From positions 31,756,672 through 31,820,671 of the forward strand of contig OY754977.1 in NCBI GenBank assembly GCA_963576475.1: a stretch of 64,000 nucleotides of DNA, read 5' to 3'. The notes under the pieces were generated by a model that worked only from the letters and a program-made list of their open reading frames with translations, was not told the origin of the DNA and did not search any database. A program made the position numbers and the translations under genes. Shown here one piece after another: positions 42,832-54,157 of the stretch; position 1 is the stretch's first letter; each line of letters starts with the position of its first letter. Source of the DNA: Molanna angustata (Eukaryota > Arthropoda > Insecta > Trichoptera > Molannidae).

Positions 42832-42890
42832 GAAACTTTGTCGATCTGTTAAGAGAAATACATCTTCATAACAGATCGACAGTTAGATAA
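42832..42890. repeat. Terminal hairpin related to repeat A
   Basis: GTCGATCTGTTAAGAG...CATAACAGATCGACAGTT pairs over 12 bp and resembles the right end of repeat A (GTCGATATGTTAAGAG...AAATCGACAGTT). Confidence 0.55.
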
Positions 42891-43320
42891 AGACCTAAAT
42901 TAGGAATCAGGTTAAATGAGTATAGGGTCCTTAGTTTTATTCGTTACGTCTATGCCACTCGAAGCATTTATCTACTCGTAGTTTAAAGCAGTGCAAGCGT
43001 CTCGTATGCCCCGGAATGTCATGGCGTTGGGATGTAAATTGCATTTATTAAGATGTATTGTGTCACTAAATGGGAACCCAACCAACCCTCTTCCCATATC
43101 CACCAATCCTAACCCTCATACAAACTACGCTTCACAACACCAAACTACGACTCAATCCCCTGGTGTATTGTGTTCGCGATGTTTAATTATTGTTATGAGT
43201 CGGAAATTTTGTAAATAATGACATTACTAATGCATAAGTTACTTGCACTAGTATTTTTAAAATAATTTCTATTTACTTATATGCCGTATTTTATTTTATT
43301 TTATTTATTTGACAACAAAC
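42890..43320. other. Non-coding interval
   Basis: Includes a C-rich patch (CAACCAACCCTCTTCCC at 43079). No frame or repeat recognised. Confidence 0.4.
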
Positions 43321-43329
43321 AAATATGCA

Positions 43330-43770
43330 ATTAAAAAAATATTCGATTTACATACACATTGGTACAAGTAGGTAAACAAGCAAAAGATGAAATAATATTT
43401 CTGGCGCAGTTCAGGGGCGACATCTGTGCGAGACACCGTCATTTCATTTATAAGGACTGTTGCTTTCATTGTTTACAAATAAACAAATTTCTCAATAGAT
43501 GGCGTTACAAAAAGCCTTTTCTTTTACTTCGTAGATGGCAATAGTAGAGTTCCTTATTTTCAGGTGAATTGTTACACATTATTCAAATATATAGAACTTT
43601 CAAAAATTACATTGATAAGGGAACTCAATAAGAAGGAATAATTGGTGAACGTTGCGCAAGCGCATAAAGTGTTCATGTAACCAGCCGATGACAAGTCGTA
43701 AGCCCTGTAGGTGCCTCGAGTTCCTGGTTTTTCTACAATATCCCAACTTCGTCTCTATTGAGATGTTAAA
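43330..43770 (-). mobile_element. Element B, long copy
   Basis: Reversed order of 24460-24925: CAGTTCAGGGGCGAC, TCTCAATAGATGGCGTTAC, AGAACTTTCAAAAATTACAT, GAACGTTGCGCAAGCGCATA, CCTGTAGGTGCCT and AACTTCGTCTCTATTGAGAT. Confidence 0.75.
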
Positions 43771-43789
43771 AAAGTTTGTCGATAAAATT

Positions 43790-43930
43790 CATAATACATA
43801 GTTATTAAATTACTTTATATTTTTAATAAATAAAAATAAAAACACTTGTTTAGAATTAATTCCACTATTTATTTAAGGACTACAACCTATTTATTTAAGG
43901 ACTAGGACGATCAAAAAGTTAAATCTAATT
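43790..43930 (-). mobile_element. P2-like element lacking the ribozyme motif
   Basis: Minus strand GGTTGTAGTCCTTAAATAAA then TAGTGGAATTAATTCT matches 30845-30885. CTATTTATTTAAGGACTA is duplicated here (43863 and 43887), and the motif is lost. Confidence 0.45.
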
Positions 43931-44350
43931 AAATAACATTATATTAAATGAAATAATGTTGTGCCCCAATTACATGTTGCCTTATTATATATAACAAGGA
44001 AGGAATGTGAAGGAGAAAGGAAAGGAAAGGAGAGGAAATTAATATGTAAACATTCTTTAAACTATAAATCTAAAAATAAAAAGGAAAAAAAAAGAAATTG
44101 TAATGATATACTTACATATACAAATACACATGTCAGGTAGGTACACACCAATATACTTATGCATGATACATACACACATTTACATACATATCCAAACACT
44201 AATTCAATATTTAAAGGTTTTTAACAATGTGAGACATAGCGAGCTATAGCACCAAAAGACCTTACCTGCACTCTTCTGAGCCAAACACTGACACATGCTC
44301 ACCCTGAAATGTTTAAGATACTCAGGGTTCTAGCTTATAAGCTATATTAT
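43930..44350. other. Non-coding interval
   Basis: Contains a purine-rich AAGGAGAAAGGAAAGGAAAG stretch near 44009. No element recognised. Confidence 0.4.
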
Positions 44351-44755
44351 ATTCCATATATTTTTGAGATATATGGAAAAATAAAGTAAAAATTCAAAAG
44401 TTGATAAACCCTGACTGAAACAAAAATCAAAATGGGTATAAAAGTTTTGCAAACCTGTAACTATCTATATATTCTGATACGTTGGGTTCTGTGAATTTAG
44501 CTGATCAAAAGTTATAAGGGGGTGATGGACACACAGACTCACACACAGACAAACAAAAAACACACAAAATGTTCTACTTCGAATTCTGAATTCATCCATA
44601 TATACCAACATAGAACATATATACTACGAAGCCTCTAATTTGGTGTTTTTGGCATGAAAAAAGTCCACTACACCATATAAAATGATCCTTCATACGTCTT
44701 GGCTTAAAACTGTCGATTCATTAAGAGAATTAAATTATTCTAAATAAATCTACAT
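44350..44755 (+). mobile_element. Interspersed repeat A, right-half copy
   Basis: Matches 775-1240 (GATATATGGAAAAATAAAGT, AACCCTGACTGAAACAAAAA, TGTTCTACTTCGAATTCTGA, GAAGCCTCTAATTTGGTGTT). More diverged than the copy at 21.5 kb. Confidence 0.75.
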
Positions 44756-44984
44756 TTGGATGGCCGTGCCTATGTCTAGGACAACCTGGCTGCATTATAA
44801 TACGAACATTCATTCATTGTCCAGTAATCAATGTTTGCGTTTGTTGTGTTCCAGAACAAATAAATAATCTATGCTAAAACAATCAGGGACATATTAAAAA
44901 ATGCTGTCATAAGAGAAAACTGTGATATTGAGGATATTGTGCGGAAGACCAGAGAGAGAAGACGGTTTTGGAGCAACAATTTTA
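44755..44984. other. Non-coding interval
   Basis: No frame. May be retroelement-derived (AGAGAGAGAAGACGG), not assignable. Confidence 0.35.
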
Positions 44985-44988
44985 TTAA

Positions 44989-45950
44989 CCCGGCGTGCCA
45001 CACGTCACGAAATATTGCACGGTCAACCAGGTGGGTGTGAGAAACCCTTGTGGTCAAGTCGTATTATTTTTGTTACCTTTTGAAAATTTGACTAAATCTT
45101 TTTACAGATATTTTTTTACATTCATTCTTCAAGGTTTGGAAATAAACAACCATAGATTTTATGTTTATAAATATTTATTTTCGAATTTAATAAAAAAATC
45201 CAAATTGATGTATCAAAATCAACAGCTCTCTAAATTTTGGCTATATTAGAAATAAAAATAAAAAGTTATGCGTATTTTTCTTATCATTATTACAATAAGA
45301 AATTTTGAATAATATTTTGACATATTATTTATATTTATATTTCACCTTTTGAATATTTATTCACCGCGTCGAAGCACAATTCTTGCAGCAAAATATTGCA
45401 TGCTCGAGACACAAATACTTGTTACACGAAAAAACACGTGTAGGTATTTTGTTTTTCTATCTTTCTTGCAAGTTTATCACATATTCTGATTGTATTTTGA
45501 ATTTCGACATTTGGTTTTACTGGAATATTTTGTTGAATTGTCTACTTCAATATCAAGTTCTTGTTCGGTGTCACTTTCAAATCTTCCGATGTTTCCACCT
45601 CTACTGCTTTCCACTGAGCTAACACTCGTCTCTGTTCCTCTTCATACGACATTGTGAATAGAATTTGTAAAAAAAACCTTAAAAATTTGGTTATGAAAAA
45701 AAAAATATTTGACACGAAAAAAAGCTACGTAGTGCGTACATAAGTATGGGTGTGAGACACCCGAGCGCGACAACAACAAGTCCTGCATACACGGCCGACA
45801 CCGGATTGCTAAATTTTTGTCGTTGACCAAATATTTGCATCTTTTACTGCAGATACTGAGAGTGGAGGAGGTATAGGGAAGCGGTAACATTAAATATTTT
45901 TGGTTTAAAAACCGTCCGGGTGTCACACACCCATAGTGTGGCACGCCGGG
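44989..45950 (-). mobile_element. piggyBac-like element, internally deleted (962 bp)
   Basis: Flanked by TTAA on both sides (44985-44988 and 45951-45954). Termini CCCGGCGTGCCACAC and its exact complement give 15-bp inverted repeats. Inside each end a GGGTGTGA-type motif recurs (near 45031 and 45746, and 45908). TTAA specificity and CCC termini are hallmarks of the piggyBac superfamily. Remnants of a transposase are visible on the minus strand. Confidence 0.85.
45361..45652 (-). pseudogene. piggyBac-like transposase, N- and C-terminal remnants
   Basis: The minus-strand ATG at 45652 starts MSYEEEQRRVLAQWKAVEV; after a frame change an acidic SDTEQELDIEVDNS follows. Near the end, KYLCLEHAIFCCKNC and a stop at 45361 resemble the C-terminal Cys/His-rich domain of piggyBac transposases. 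Catalytic region (three Asp) absent: the ~290 bp left cannot encode it. Confidence 0.55.
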
Positions 45951-45954
45951 TTAA

Positions 45955-46540
45955 AATGGAGGAAAATAGACTCACTCACTGAGCTGCTAATGAAATCCCT
46001 GTAGGTCAACGTCTGCCTGGAAAACCGCCAAATCATCGAAGGATAGTTTATCATCCACATAATAGGAGTGAATCGATTCAAATAGATCGTGGATCTATTA
46101 AATGAGAAATGAGAAAAAATTGCATTTCAGCGTTCAACACGACAATGCGCATAAATTTGTCATATTGCCTGATGAATGATTTAATTATGACCTCAATTAA
46201 CTTATAAACATACATGTACTCATAAATCGTCCGACTAACTGCTTTTACTCCTCATTAACCCAAGGTGATATAGTGGGGAGTTATGATTTCGCACCTTTTA
46301 AGGCTATTTTTTATTGCAGATTATCAATTAGTATTATGCTAAGATTGTATTCTGAAAGTTTCATCACAATGTATCTGTGTGTGTGTGCCATGTGCTGTGT
46401 ACCATGTGCTGTGTGCTGCGTGATGTGTGCTATGTGCTGTGTGCTTATGTACGGCGTTTTCATTTTACATTAAAGATTATAGACAAAAGTACCTACTCAT
46501 TCGATTCGTTTTTTGTATATCTAGTACTCGCTTAGATTAC
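45955..46540. other. Non-coding interval with TGTGC repeats
   Basis: 46375-46447 is an irregular TGTGCTGTGTGC/CCATGTGC array. Nothing else recognised. Confidence 0.45.
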
Positions 46541-46830
46541 ATTAGAATTTGAAAGATATCTGAATAGTGCTTCTGTATTTTTTTACTGTCAAATATTTCA
46601 AAGTGACCCCAAGCTCAGGAAACTTAAAATTTGAAATTTTCAAATTGGTAAAAAGGCAAATAACTTTTATAAAATAGCATTAAAGAGTTAGCAAGTTTTC
46701 ATAAAATAATAATGTAACAAACTCATTTCATGAAAATGCTGAATATTTTCCATACAAAATTTGAATACTTTATAGAATGATTTGTTAGTGAAGAGTTTAG
46801 TGTTGGCCACAATCCACTCTTTTTTTGTAT
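46540..46830 (-). mobile_element. Interspersed repeat C, inverted copy
   Basis: Reverse of 3125-3385: TACTGTCAAATATTTCAAAG, GACCCCAAGCTCAGGAAACT, and TTTAGTGTTGGCCACAATCC at the right end. Confidence 0.65.
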
Positions 46831-47560
46831 TCCCATCTATAGGAAAAAAATTGAATTAAGTTGCTCATTTCTTCAACGATGGAAATAAATGATAGATCAA
46901 TTTAATGAAAAGATTCCCATTAGGAAGGTTTATATCAAAAGAATCACTGAAGGTATTGTGTTTGTGGGTACAGAATATAAAACCGGGAATATAATAAAAT
47001 ATATAGAGAAAAGAATGTGAAAATTGTATTGCAGGGAGAAAGAAGCTCTCAGTGCAAAATGGCATTGTTATATGTAAAGCACATAAAAATGTATCTTACA
47101 TAACTTCCCACAGCACCAGTGCTAACATCAGCAAGGGAATGCATTCCTCCCATACCGAGGGTTCTACATTCTAAAATACCAACTACATACAAACTGTTAT
47201 TGGTGTTACATTATATATTTGAAACATTCTTCCCAGGAACAAATACATTTTGATGAAATCAGGACTAAACCTTGGCATTTATCCGCCACGCCATGTCAAG
47301 AATTGTGTTTTTTTTAACATAAACTGCTTTGTCTTAACAACAGAGAGAAAACGATTTCAAAATATTAACCTCTGGTTACAATCCAAGGAAACTTGATCAC
47401 ATTGGAAACAAAATCTATATATTAATACGAAAAGCGAAGAATTTGGACCCATTCTTAAGCAAAATTCGCGCAAGGAGGAAATTGAGATTCAGATAGTTAA
47501 AGTTTATAATATGGAGAAATAAAAATTTAGATATAGCTTAAATTTATACATAATATAATA
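46830..47560. other. Non-coding interval
   Basis: No recognised frame or repeat. Confidence 0.4.
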
Positions 47561-47572
47561 TAGTACATTATA

Positions 47573-47810
47573 GACAAAAGCAGAGTCAACAAAGCGGCTT
47601 ACTATGACCGATGCTTTAGTGTGAGTGGTCCTATTAAGTGGAATTCACTGCCTCTAGATGTCCGTAGTGCTCAAAGCAAGAGCGCTTTCACTAAAGGATT
47701 AAAAACAGCTTTGTTTCAGAGAGCAACACAACATTAAACTATCAGCGCTCTTGGTATGATCTCGAATCATTAAACGGTGCTATACAAATGACTTATTATT
47801 ATTATTATTA
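47573..47810 (+). pseudogene. CR1/L2-like non-LTR 3' end
   Basis: Open frame 47573-47736: DKSRVNKAAYYDRCFSVSG, PIKWNSLPLDVRSAQSKSAF, KGLKTALFQRA. The FSVSGPxxWNSLPxxxR...F..LKT.LF pattern marks the C-terminus of CR1/L2-type ORF2. The 3' UTR ends in ATTATTATTATTA (47797-47810), a microsatellite tail typical of the clade. Only the last ~54 codons remain, without disabling mutations. Confidence 0.8.
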
Positions 47811-47814
47811 CATA

Positions 47815-48005
47815 TGTGTTACAAACAAATTAAATTAAATCAAAGAATATTAAACGTCACACCATAGATTGATTACTGAAAATATCAAACTCATGTAATT
47901 CAAAGACAGAACATATAAAAATACCTACATAATGTAAAACAATAAAAATGGTAGGTACTTAAAAAAATACACTTTGCAATATGTAATTACGGTCGAATTT
48001 TGACC
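47815..48005. other. Non-coding interval
   Basis: AT-rich, nothing recognised. Confidence 0.4.
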
Positions 48006-48007
48006 TC

Positions 48008-48182
48008 AAGGGGGGAATTATGGTCCAAAACCCTCGTGATTATCCATATCATGGATATTATTATCATATGGAGTTCTATGGCATCTAAAGATATTATAGA
48101 ACTCCATATAATAATTATATCCAAGATATGGGTAATCGTGAGGGTTTCGATATCGCCGTTTGGACCAGATTAGCCCCCCAGA
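48008..48182. mobile_element. Palindromic MITE D, full copy
   Basis: GGGGGGAATTATGGTCC at the left; GGACCAGATTAGCCCCCC at the right; arms pair through ATCCATATCATGGATATTAT and ATATGGAGTTCTAT around GGCATCTAAAGAT. About 80% similar to 42656-42828 by eye. Confidence 0.8.
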
Positions 48183-48299
48183 ACGATCACTTGTGTTAAT
48201 CAAAGATTAATTTTTAATAATAAAATGTTTTTTTTTCATTTACCAGCCGTTTTTGTAGAGTAACCGATAAAATTAAATAATTATAATAACAACATTTAT

Positions 48300-48420
48300 G
48301 GGCATACAGAGCAAACAACTTGTACATAATGAGCAAGTCAAAGGGACCATGCTCGGGGCTATAATGCGGGAGCACAGGACAAGCCTTTAACCAGAGTTTT
48401 TCAGAAAATACGTGATAGGT
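48300..48420 (-). mobile_element. Retroelement tail, family shared with 54.0 kb
   Basis: AAAGGGACCATGCTCGGGGC and ATAATGCGGGAGCACAGGAC parallel AAAAGGACCATGCTCAGCTATGATGCAGGAAGCCAAGCC at 54065-54104. Likely a non-LTR 3' region, clade unknown. Confidence 0.4.
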
Positions 48421-48489
48421 ATATCGTATATATGAATTTATATCTTAATGTTTAAAGAGGTTTCAGTATGGTGGAGAAAGAAAGAGAAA

Positions 48490-49045
48490 GGACTTTTAGT
48501 TTTTTAACAGATTTTTAATTATCTGAATTGAGACGAAATTGGAATATTTATTGTAGGAGAACCGGGAAATCAAGGCACCTACAGGGCTTACGACCTGTCA
48601 TCGGCTGGTTTACGTGATCACTTTATGCGCTTGCGCAACGTTCACCAATTATGCCTTTTTAATGAGATCCCTATGAATTCAATTTTTGAAAGTTCTATAT
48701 ATTGCAATACTGAAATTCTTTTCGCTTGAAGAAATAAGGATTTTTACTACAGCCATCTATTTGTGAAATTATGAACAACATTCTTATTATTTTTATTTAT
48801 TTTTGTTGTAACGCCATCTATTGAGCGAATAATTGTTTTTTTTTGTTATAAATAATGAAAGCAACAATTCTTATACCTGAGGTGACAATGCATTTTCCGC
48901 ATTGAAGTCACCCCTGAATTGCGCCAGACTTCATTTAAGGTCATTTTTGTCTTATTAACCTACTTGTACCAATGTGTAAGTAACCGAATATTTTTATTAT
49001 TGTATCGCATATGCAATAATAGAATTATTCGAGGACTTTTAGTTA
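48490..49045 (+). mobile_element. Element B, long copy
   Basis: Near-identical order to 24460-24998: B arm (48510-48730), body with GCCATCTATTGAGCGAATAA and TGCGCCAGACTTCATTTAAG, then an imperfect palindrome of the CGAATATTTTTATTATTG terminus. Confidence 0.75.
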
Positions 49046-49840
49046 TTGTACTGTCCGAACGCATAACTTTGGCCACACATGGTAATAAATATGCCCTTCC
49101 ACAACTTAAAGTTGAGTGAAAGGTAAGGGGGAAAAAATTTTTTCTTAGAGAATTTTCTCAATACCAATTTCGCTCAAAACTGAATCGTTTTCGATGAAAT
49201 TTTGACTAGATACAGTCTGCTAGTCTCGTCAGGAGGTACAAAGGAACTTGAAAGTACCTACGGGTACGGTTAAGGTGCCTACATAGGTATGGGGTTAAAG
49301 GTACTAAAATAACAGGACAAAACAGTACACAGCCAATACCAGCGGTTGGCTGTCAGCCACTAGTTCAGCTCAGCACCGTGTACTATGCCTACATACTGCG
49401 CTATATTGGTAATATGGGGTGACTTTTCATTCCATTTTTTTTTTATTAAAAAAGGGTACATCGACAGACATCCAGCTTACAACTTTCATAAAAAGAAAAC
49501 AATTTTGTTTATTATTGTGAGTGCTGGACGTCCAATTATCGAAGCGCACAAAATTACAAGAGCTCAAATTCAATCACACACGTAAATTACACAAGTAAGA
49601 GTTATATAAATAAGAGAAAATTAGGTTACAAAAGTTAAGTAAAAAATTAATAAAAAATATAGTTACATAAGTTAAGCAAAAAAAAATAAAGTTACATAAT
49701 TTATAGAAATTACATAAGCCGAATTAAAAAAAATAGGTACATAAGAACTAAGAAAAAAAAGCAACATAAGTTAGAAAAAGACAATTTCAAACTGTGTTAA
49801 ATAGCTTATTTAAATAGCACTGAGACCTTCTTAAAACAAC
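49045..49840. other. Non-coding interval
   Basis: Contains repeated AAGTTA/ACATAAG units (49620-49780) of the type GTTACATAAGTTAAG. No frame recognised. Confidence 0.45.
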
Positions 49841-49844
49841 ACGC

Positions 49845-50115
49845 GCGAGTAAAATTTTTTCTTAAAAGCAGAGAGCGAATCCGCAAACACGTCAAGATCA
49901 GGACACTCCCTTGTCATATCGTTACACTGTCTACACATTCTTGGTATGGGACTTTAATACAGCTGGTCCGAAGTATATTAATATGAAAGGTATTGGCGAA
50001 TCTCAGCGATCTTCTAGGATTATTGAGTTGTATGCCTTGTATGTAAAAGTCTCGAGTCCATGGTACCATTAACAATTTTGTGAAGAACAGTATCGACTCT
50101 ATGTACTTATTCTGA
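49845..50115 (-). pseudogene. Non-LTR RT C-terminus
   Basis: Minus strand: YTSDQLY, then IPRMCRQCNDMTRECPDLDV and FADSLSAFKKKF, with stops in the first half. Matches the RM--L-N------DIF----F--- end of Jockey/R1-type proteins. Confidence 0.5.
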
Positions 50116-50119
50116 AATA

Positions 50120-50660
50120 GTTTAGTCTAGTTAGTGAAATAGTTTTACAGGTTACTTTAATATCAACCAAAAATGTGATTTCTAATTAATTAGTTACACT
50201 TACAAGTATTCAATTTAGGTTATTGAAAACTACAATTTTGGTTATTGTGTGACTATTTTTTCTTTGGTCAACTGCGTTTTTTAGCCAAACCTTTATCAGT
50301 AATAAAAGTTTATCTATTTATGACTGTGCTGTTTGGCTAAGAGCACAAAATATTTAGTAGCACAAAACGAAATAGTCACAATAGTTCTTTTAATATTGAG
50401 ATAATTTTTTTCAGTGTGCCGTTAAATTTGGTTTATAACAATTATTTTTTTGGTCGAATTCCTTAAATTAACCATAAAATTGCGTGAATTTGTTATTCTT
50501 TGGTCTAATTTCGTTAAATTTACAAAAAAAAAACGATAATTGCTACCTATGTTTTTTGTTAAAATTAACCATAATATTTTAGTATTGCATAAGTTTTTTT
50601 TGTTTTGTCAACTTCCCATAAAATTATCATAAAATTTTGGTAATTACATGATATTTTGGT
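50120..50660. other. Non-coding interval
   Basis: AT-rich with dispersed TTTGGTC and TTAAATTAACCAT strings; no coding. Confidence 0.4.
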
Positions 50661-50667
50661 AATTACA

Positions 50668-50890
50668 TGTCGGCGTTCGTGGCTCAGTTGGTTGGGTATC
50701 TGACTGCTGATCCAAGGGTCCCGGGTTCGATTCCCGACACAGTTTTTAATTGTGTTTTCAGTCTGGATCTGTGAGACGATTAACATCGTAAGTCTCCAGA
50801 ATGTGGCAACTTGTTATTGGTTGCGTGTTAAATAATTATTTGATATAGTACCTGTTAGTTTCCCGAGAAGCTACATAAATAAATAATAAA
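50668..50890 (+). mobile_element. tRNA-derived SINE (family S2)
   Basis: GTTCGTGGCTCAGTTGGTTG (A box) and CCGGGTTCGATTCCCGACAC (B box and T arm), with TGTCGG...CCGACA acceptor-like pairing. A body with GGATCTGTGAGACGATTAAC and an AAATAAATAATAAATAAAT tail follows. The well-preserved tRNA part suggests a relatively young insertion. Confidence 0.75.
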
Positions 50891-51860
50891 TAAATATTTG
50901 CTTACGGTCTACTTCCGGGTTATTACATTGGTTTAATTCCGTAATAAATTAATAACTATAAGTAAAACACGATATTTAGATTTAACTTTTTGGACAAAAA
51001 TTGTATATTATAAACTATGTAATTCATTTTTCAAGATCACAGTCGTCTTGCTAATGTCTATGAAGGATGAAATAGCTGTGTTTTTGCTAATACTAATTTA
51101 GCAAACTTTGATTACGTGGTCACCCAATAGAACGTAGTTTCACATCGTTCATCATATACCTATGTATATCAGAACAGTAAATGGTTTTCAATACCGATAT
51201 GTTTGTTCCTATAGCTAGTTTCTGTTTTGCTGTGTTGTTGCAGCAGATTACATCGCCAAATATCCTTCATATAGCCAAATACATACGTACAATGGAATAG
51301 CCATCGTCTATCGTTAGTAATTAATTGCTACAATCAACTTCTATTATCCACCAATAATTAGACATAAATTATATACCTATTGTTGCTGTTCGTGTTAAAA
51401 TACAAACGCTTGTGTAATAACAAATTGATATCCAAAGGACGTATCAATGTTAAACCAATTAATTGATTGTGCGTAATATATAATTCATCTTCTTCTTCAT
51501 CGTGTACTAGGTTATTTGACCTGTAATTTGACACCTACTATGTGAATGGCATGACTTATTTTTTTGAGTTTTTTTTTTTTTAAGATATTTATTTTTTAAT
51601 AAAAAGTAATATATTCTTATTCTCCCGCCAAACTGCAAAGCAGTTTTTTTGGCAGAGCAGATTCTCTCTTTCACATTATATTATAAATTTCACATATAAT
51701 TATTTCAATAAACTAATCTCAAATATTAAATATACAGAGACCAAACAAAAATTTGAACGAAAAAAAAACTTGAAAATTCGAAAGAAAAAAAAATTTAAAT
51801 AAACCTTACACATAATATACATTAGATATACCTATAATTAATCAACAATAATAATTTAAA
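50890..51860. other. Non-coding interval
   Basis: No recognised frame or repeat. Confidence 0.4.
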
Positions 51861-51865
51861 GTCTA

Positions 51866-52020
51866 ACGAACGCTTGAATTCAGATACAGATGTTTAAGAG
51901 TATTTTTTATAGTAACTATTTTCGTTTCGTCAGACTTTAAAATATTTCTTATCCTAATCGGCAACGCGTTAATAATATGCGGTACAAGATGTTTCCTGAT
52001 ACGATCTCATCTCCATACAC
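51866..52020 (-). pseudogene. Non-LTR RT C-terminus
   Basis: Minus strand reads DRIRKHLVPHIINALPIRIR and TIKNTLKHLYLNSSVR before a stop at about 51869. The HL-PH--N-LP------K--L pattern is the end of Jockey/CR1-like proteins. Short but open. Confidence 0.55.
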
Positions 52021-52139
52021 GTTGTTTGTCTTAGGTACCTGCAGGGCACGCTCCATCGCCAGCCAGCCACCCACCCACCTCCCATATATGTGACTTATTT
52101 CTGTTTAAAAGATTCATTTTTGTATTCTTCCAAAATTCA

Positions 52140-52335
52140 TTCATTCATTCATTCATACCATCACGGCATATCCCACAATGTGGGGTAACCAGCGAAAGGT
52201 GTGCGGGTGAGGATTGCCTTACAAAAGGAAGCACAACATATCTGTGTGCTTCCTTTTGTAAGGAAGCACACAGATATGTTATCCTACCCACACACCAGTC
52301 TCGTCTCACCTAAAAAGGCACTATATTCAGAATGG
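52140..52335 (-). mobile_element. RTE-like 3' end with hairpins
   Basis: ATTCATTCATTCATTC tail, then CATACCATCACGGCATATCC, similar to the starts of 28.03 and 54.16 kb read in this direction. Beyond it AGGAAGCACA occurs three times in alternating orientation (52228, 52240 and 52260), giving overlapping hairpins. Confidence 0.5.
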
Positions 52336-52915
52336 GTGGTGAACCTCATTGCTGAACTATGTGAGATGTTATAATTATTGCTTGTTGTATTTTCGATTAC
52401 CCGGCTCTTACGGGACACTCGAAAACAATAATAGAAAAGAGTGGAAGCACTATTCTAAGCCGATGCCTCACAGCTAATTGATGAAATTGCAGCGCAAAAT
52501 AATTCGTAACCTGAAATTATACAAACACAAATTGATAACAATATGGATTTTATTAGTTATATGACTTCCATAAACAAAAGAAGATAGTTACAAATCAATT
52601 TTTCAAATTAAAATTAAGTTTTAAAATCTCAGCAAGAAAATATCAAAAAGGCTGAGAACTTACATGTTTGGAATGATGCACTGTTTTACTTTATTTTGTA
52701 TTGGGAGTATTTTACATATTTCAAATAATTTTTCATAATGGCTATTACATGATTTTTTTGTATTGTTGTCCATCAACATTATCAAGAAATTGATTTGAAT
52801 TTGTTTAGTTTTATTGGTGTGTTGGGTAGGTTAAGCCGTAACAAGTTAACGCGTGGCTGACGATCGAGTCGACCATAGCTGTTTTCAATGATTAGTTTGC
52901 ATAAAAGTAAACGGC
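52335..52915. other. Non-coding interval
   Basis: A 60-codon minus-strand frame lacks family features. Confidence 0.35.
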
Positions 52916-52924
52916 TCTTTTGAT

Positions 52925-52995
52925 AATGTCTGGTTTTATTTACCTGTCGCTGGTTACCCCACACTTTGGGATATACCGAAATGATCTGAATGAAT
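52925..52995 (+). mobile_element. RTE-like 3' tail, opposite orientation
   Basis: CGCTGGTTACCCCACACTTT, GGGATATACC, TGAATGAATCAATGAAT mirrors 52140-52205, so two copies of the same 3' end face outward about 0.75 kb apart. Confidence 0.5.
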
Positions 52996-52999
52996 CAAT

Positions 53000-53255
53000 G
53001 AATATTCCAGCATCAATCATCCAACTCGTAAAAATCAAGTGTAACTCAATATATCGAATGTAAGTGTACCTAATGTGTTTCCTTACTCTCTGCTTAATTT
53101 ACCCACTGAATGTAAATATTTAATTTGATGGTACATGCACCCGAGTATTTAGTAATCACCCTCTGTGAATACGTCGTCTTCTTATAGTGTCTTGTTAAGC
53201 TAAGACCAGTTTTTTTTCATTTAAACTAAGTAATGTTTTACTTTACTTTGTGAAC
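53000..53255. other. Non-coding interval
   Basis: Nothing recognised. Confidence 0.35.
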
Positions 53256-53259
53256 ATAA

Positions 53260-53690
53260 TCTGTCCTGGTGACCTCGTTTTCAATCTTCGGAATTGATTG
53301 CTTACACGTCACAATAGGAAACGATTCGGGTAACTACTCTAACTGCATTCCCTTCAGGAGTCAAGATCAATTCTGAAACAAACGGAGTTGAGCCCTCGGC
53401 TCGGACTACTGAAAGCACCTTAAACCTTAAGGGTCACTCGTAGGCCCTCGGTTCAGTCTTTCCTGAAAGAACCTTAAACCTCAAGGGCTCCAGTCCATAA
53501 ACCACAAAAACGATTTTCATTATGTTATAGCTTGTGGTGGACCATCTCTACGATGTCCACACATCACTACTAGCTTGTCATGGCTACCAACTCAAGCCGA
53601 ACGTATAAACAATGATCCCCTCCTACTCTAATCATTCGGAATTTCTCCAGTCGCCGGGTCTAGACGTATCGCGTACTTTCCTCCACATTC
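53260..53690. other. GC-rich block with imperfect internal duplication
   Basis: Clearly richer in G+C than its surroundings. CCCTCGG..., ...CTGAAAG-ACCTTAAACCT-AAGGG occurs twice (about 53391 and 53447, ~57-bp period). Translated frames contain many stops. It may be a retrotransposon 5' UTR or LTR; not identified. Confidence 0.4.
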
Positions 53691-53939
53691 TTAATTAGTA
53701 TGAATATAATAATTATTAAAACAAATTCTAGGTTATACATCGATTGAAATAAATTTGTATCAGAGTGGGTACACTCTTTTATTGCATGAATTATCAGTTG
53801 CACCCAATTGTTTGTAGTGTATCTTTTATAGGGAGGTGAGTTTTAATTATGCCATTTGAACACGAAATAATATTCTATAAAATTATTAAATCACAATAAT
53901 CATAATCAATATAATTACTAAAATAACCATCTCCCTATA

Positions 53940-54140
53940 AGCTTATTGGTTCACATAAATAAAATAAATAAATAAATAAACATTTATTGAGACATAAAGA
54001 AGTTTATATACAAAAACATAGACATATAAAACACAAATATAAAGAAAAACAACTTTTCCAACTCAAAAGGACCATGCTCAGCTATGATGCAGGAAGCCAA
54101 GCCCCCCTGCAGCTGATTTTCAGCATGATCCTATTGCTTC
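53940..54140 (-). mobile_element. Retroelement 3' tail with (TAAA)n
   Basis: AAATAAATAAATAAATAAAC at 53963 is the tail in plus orientation of the reverse strand, followed by the AGGACCATGCTCAGC segment shared with 48.3 kb. Confidence 0.4.
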
Positions 54141-54157
54141 TGTATTAGAATACAAGG

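Noticed and set aside
42838..42884. Rho-independent-terminator-like hairpin
   Set aside because: A perfect stem in a eukaryotic repeat terminus; no bacterial context.
46273..46473. Cys-rich ORF with CCVPCAVCC
   Set aside because: Produced by TGTGC/CCATGTGC repeats, not a metallothionein-like protein.
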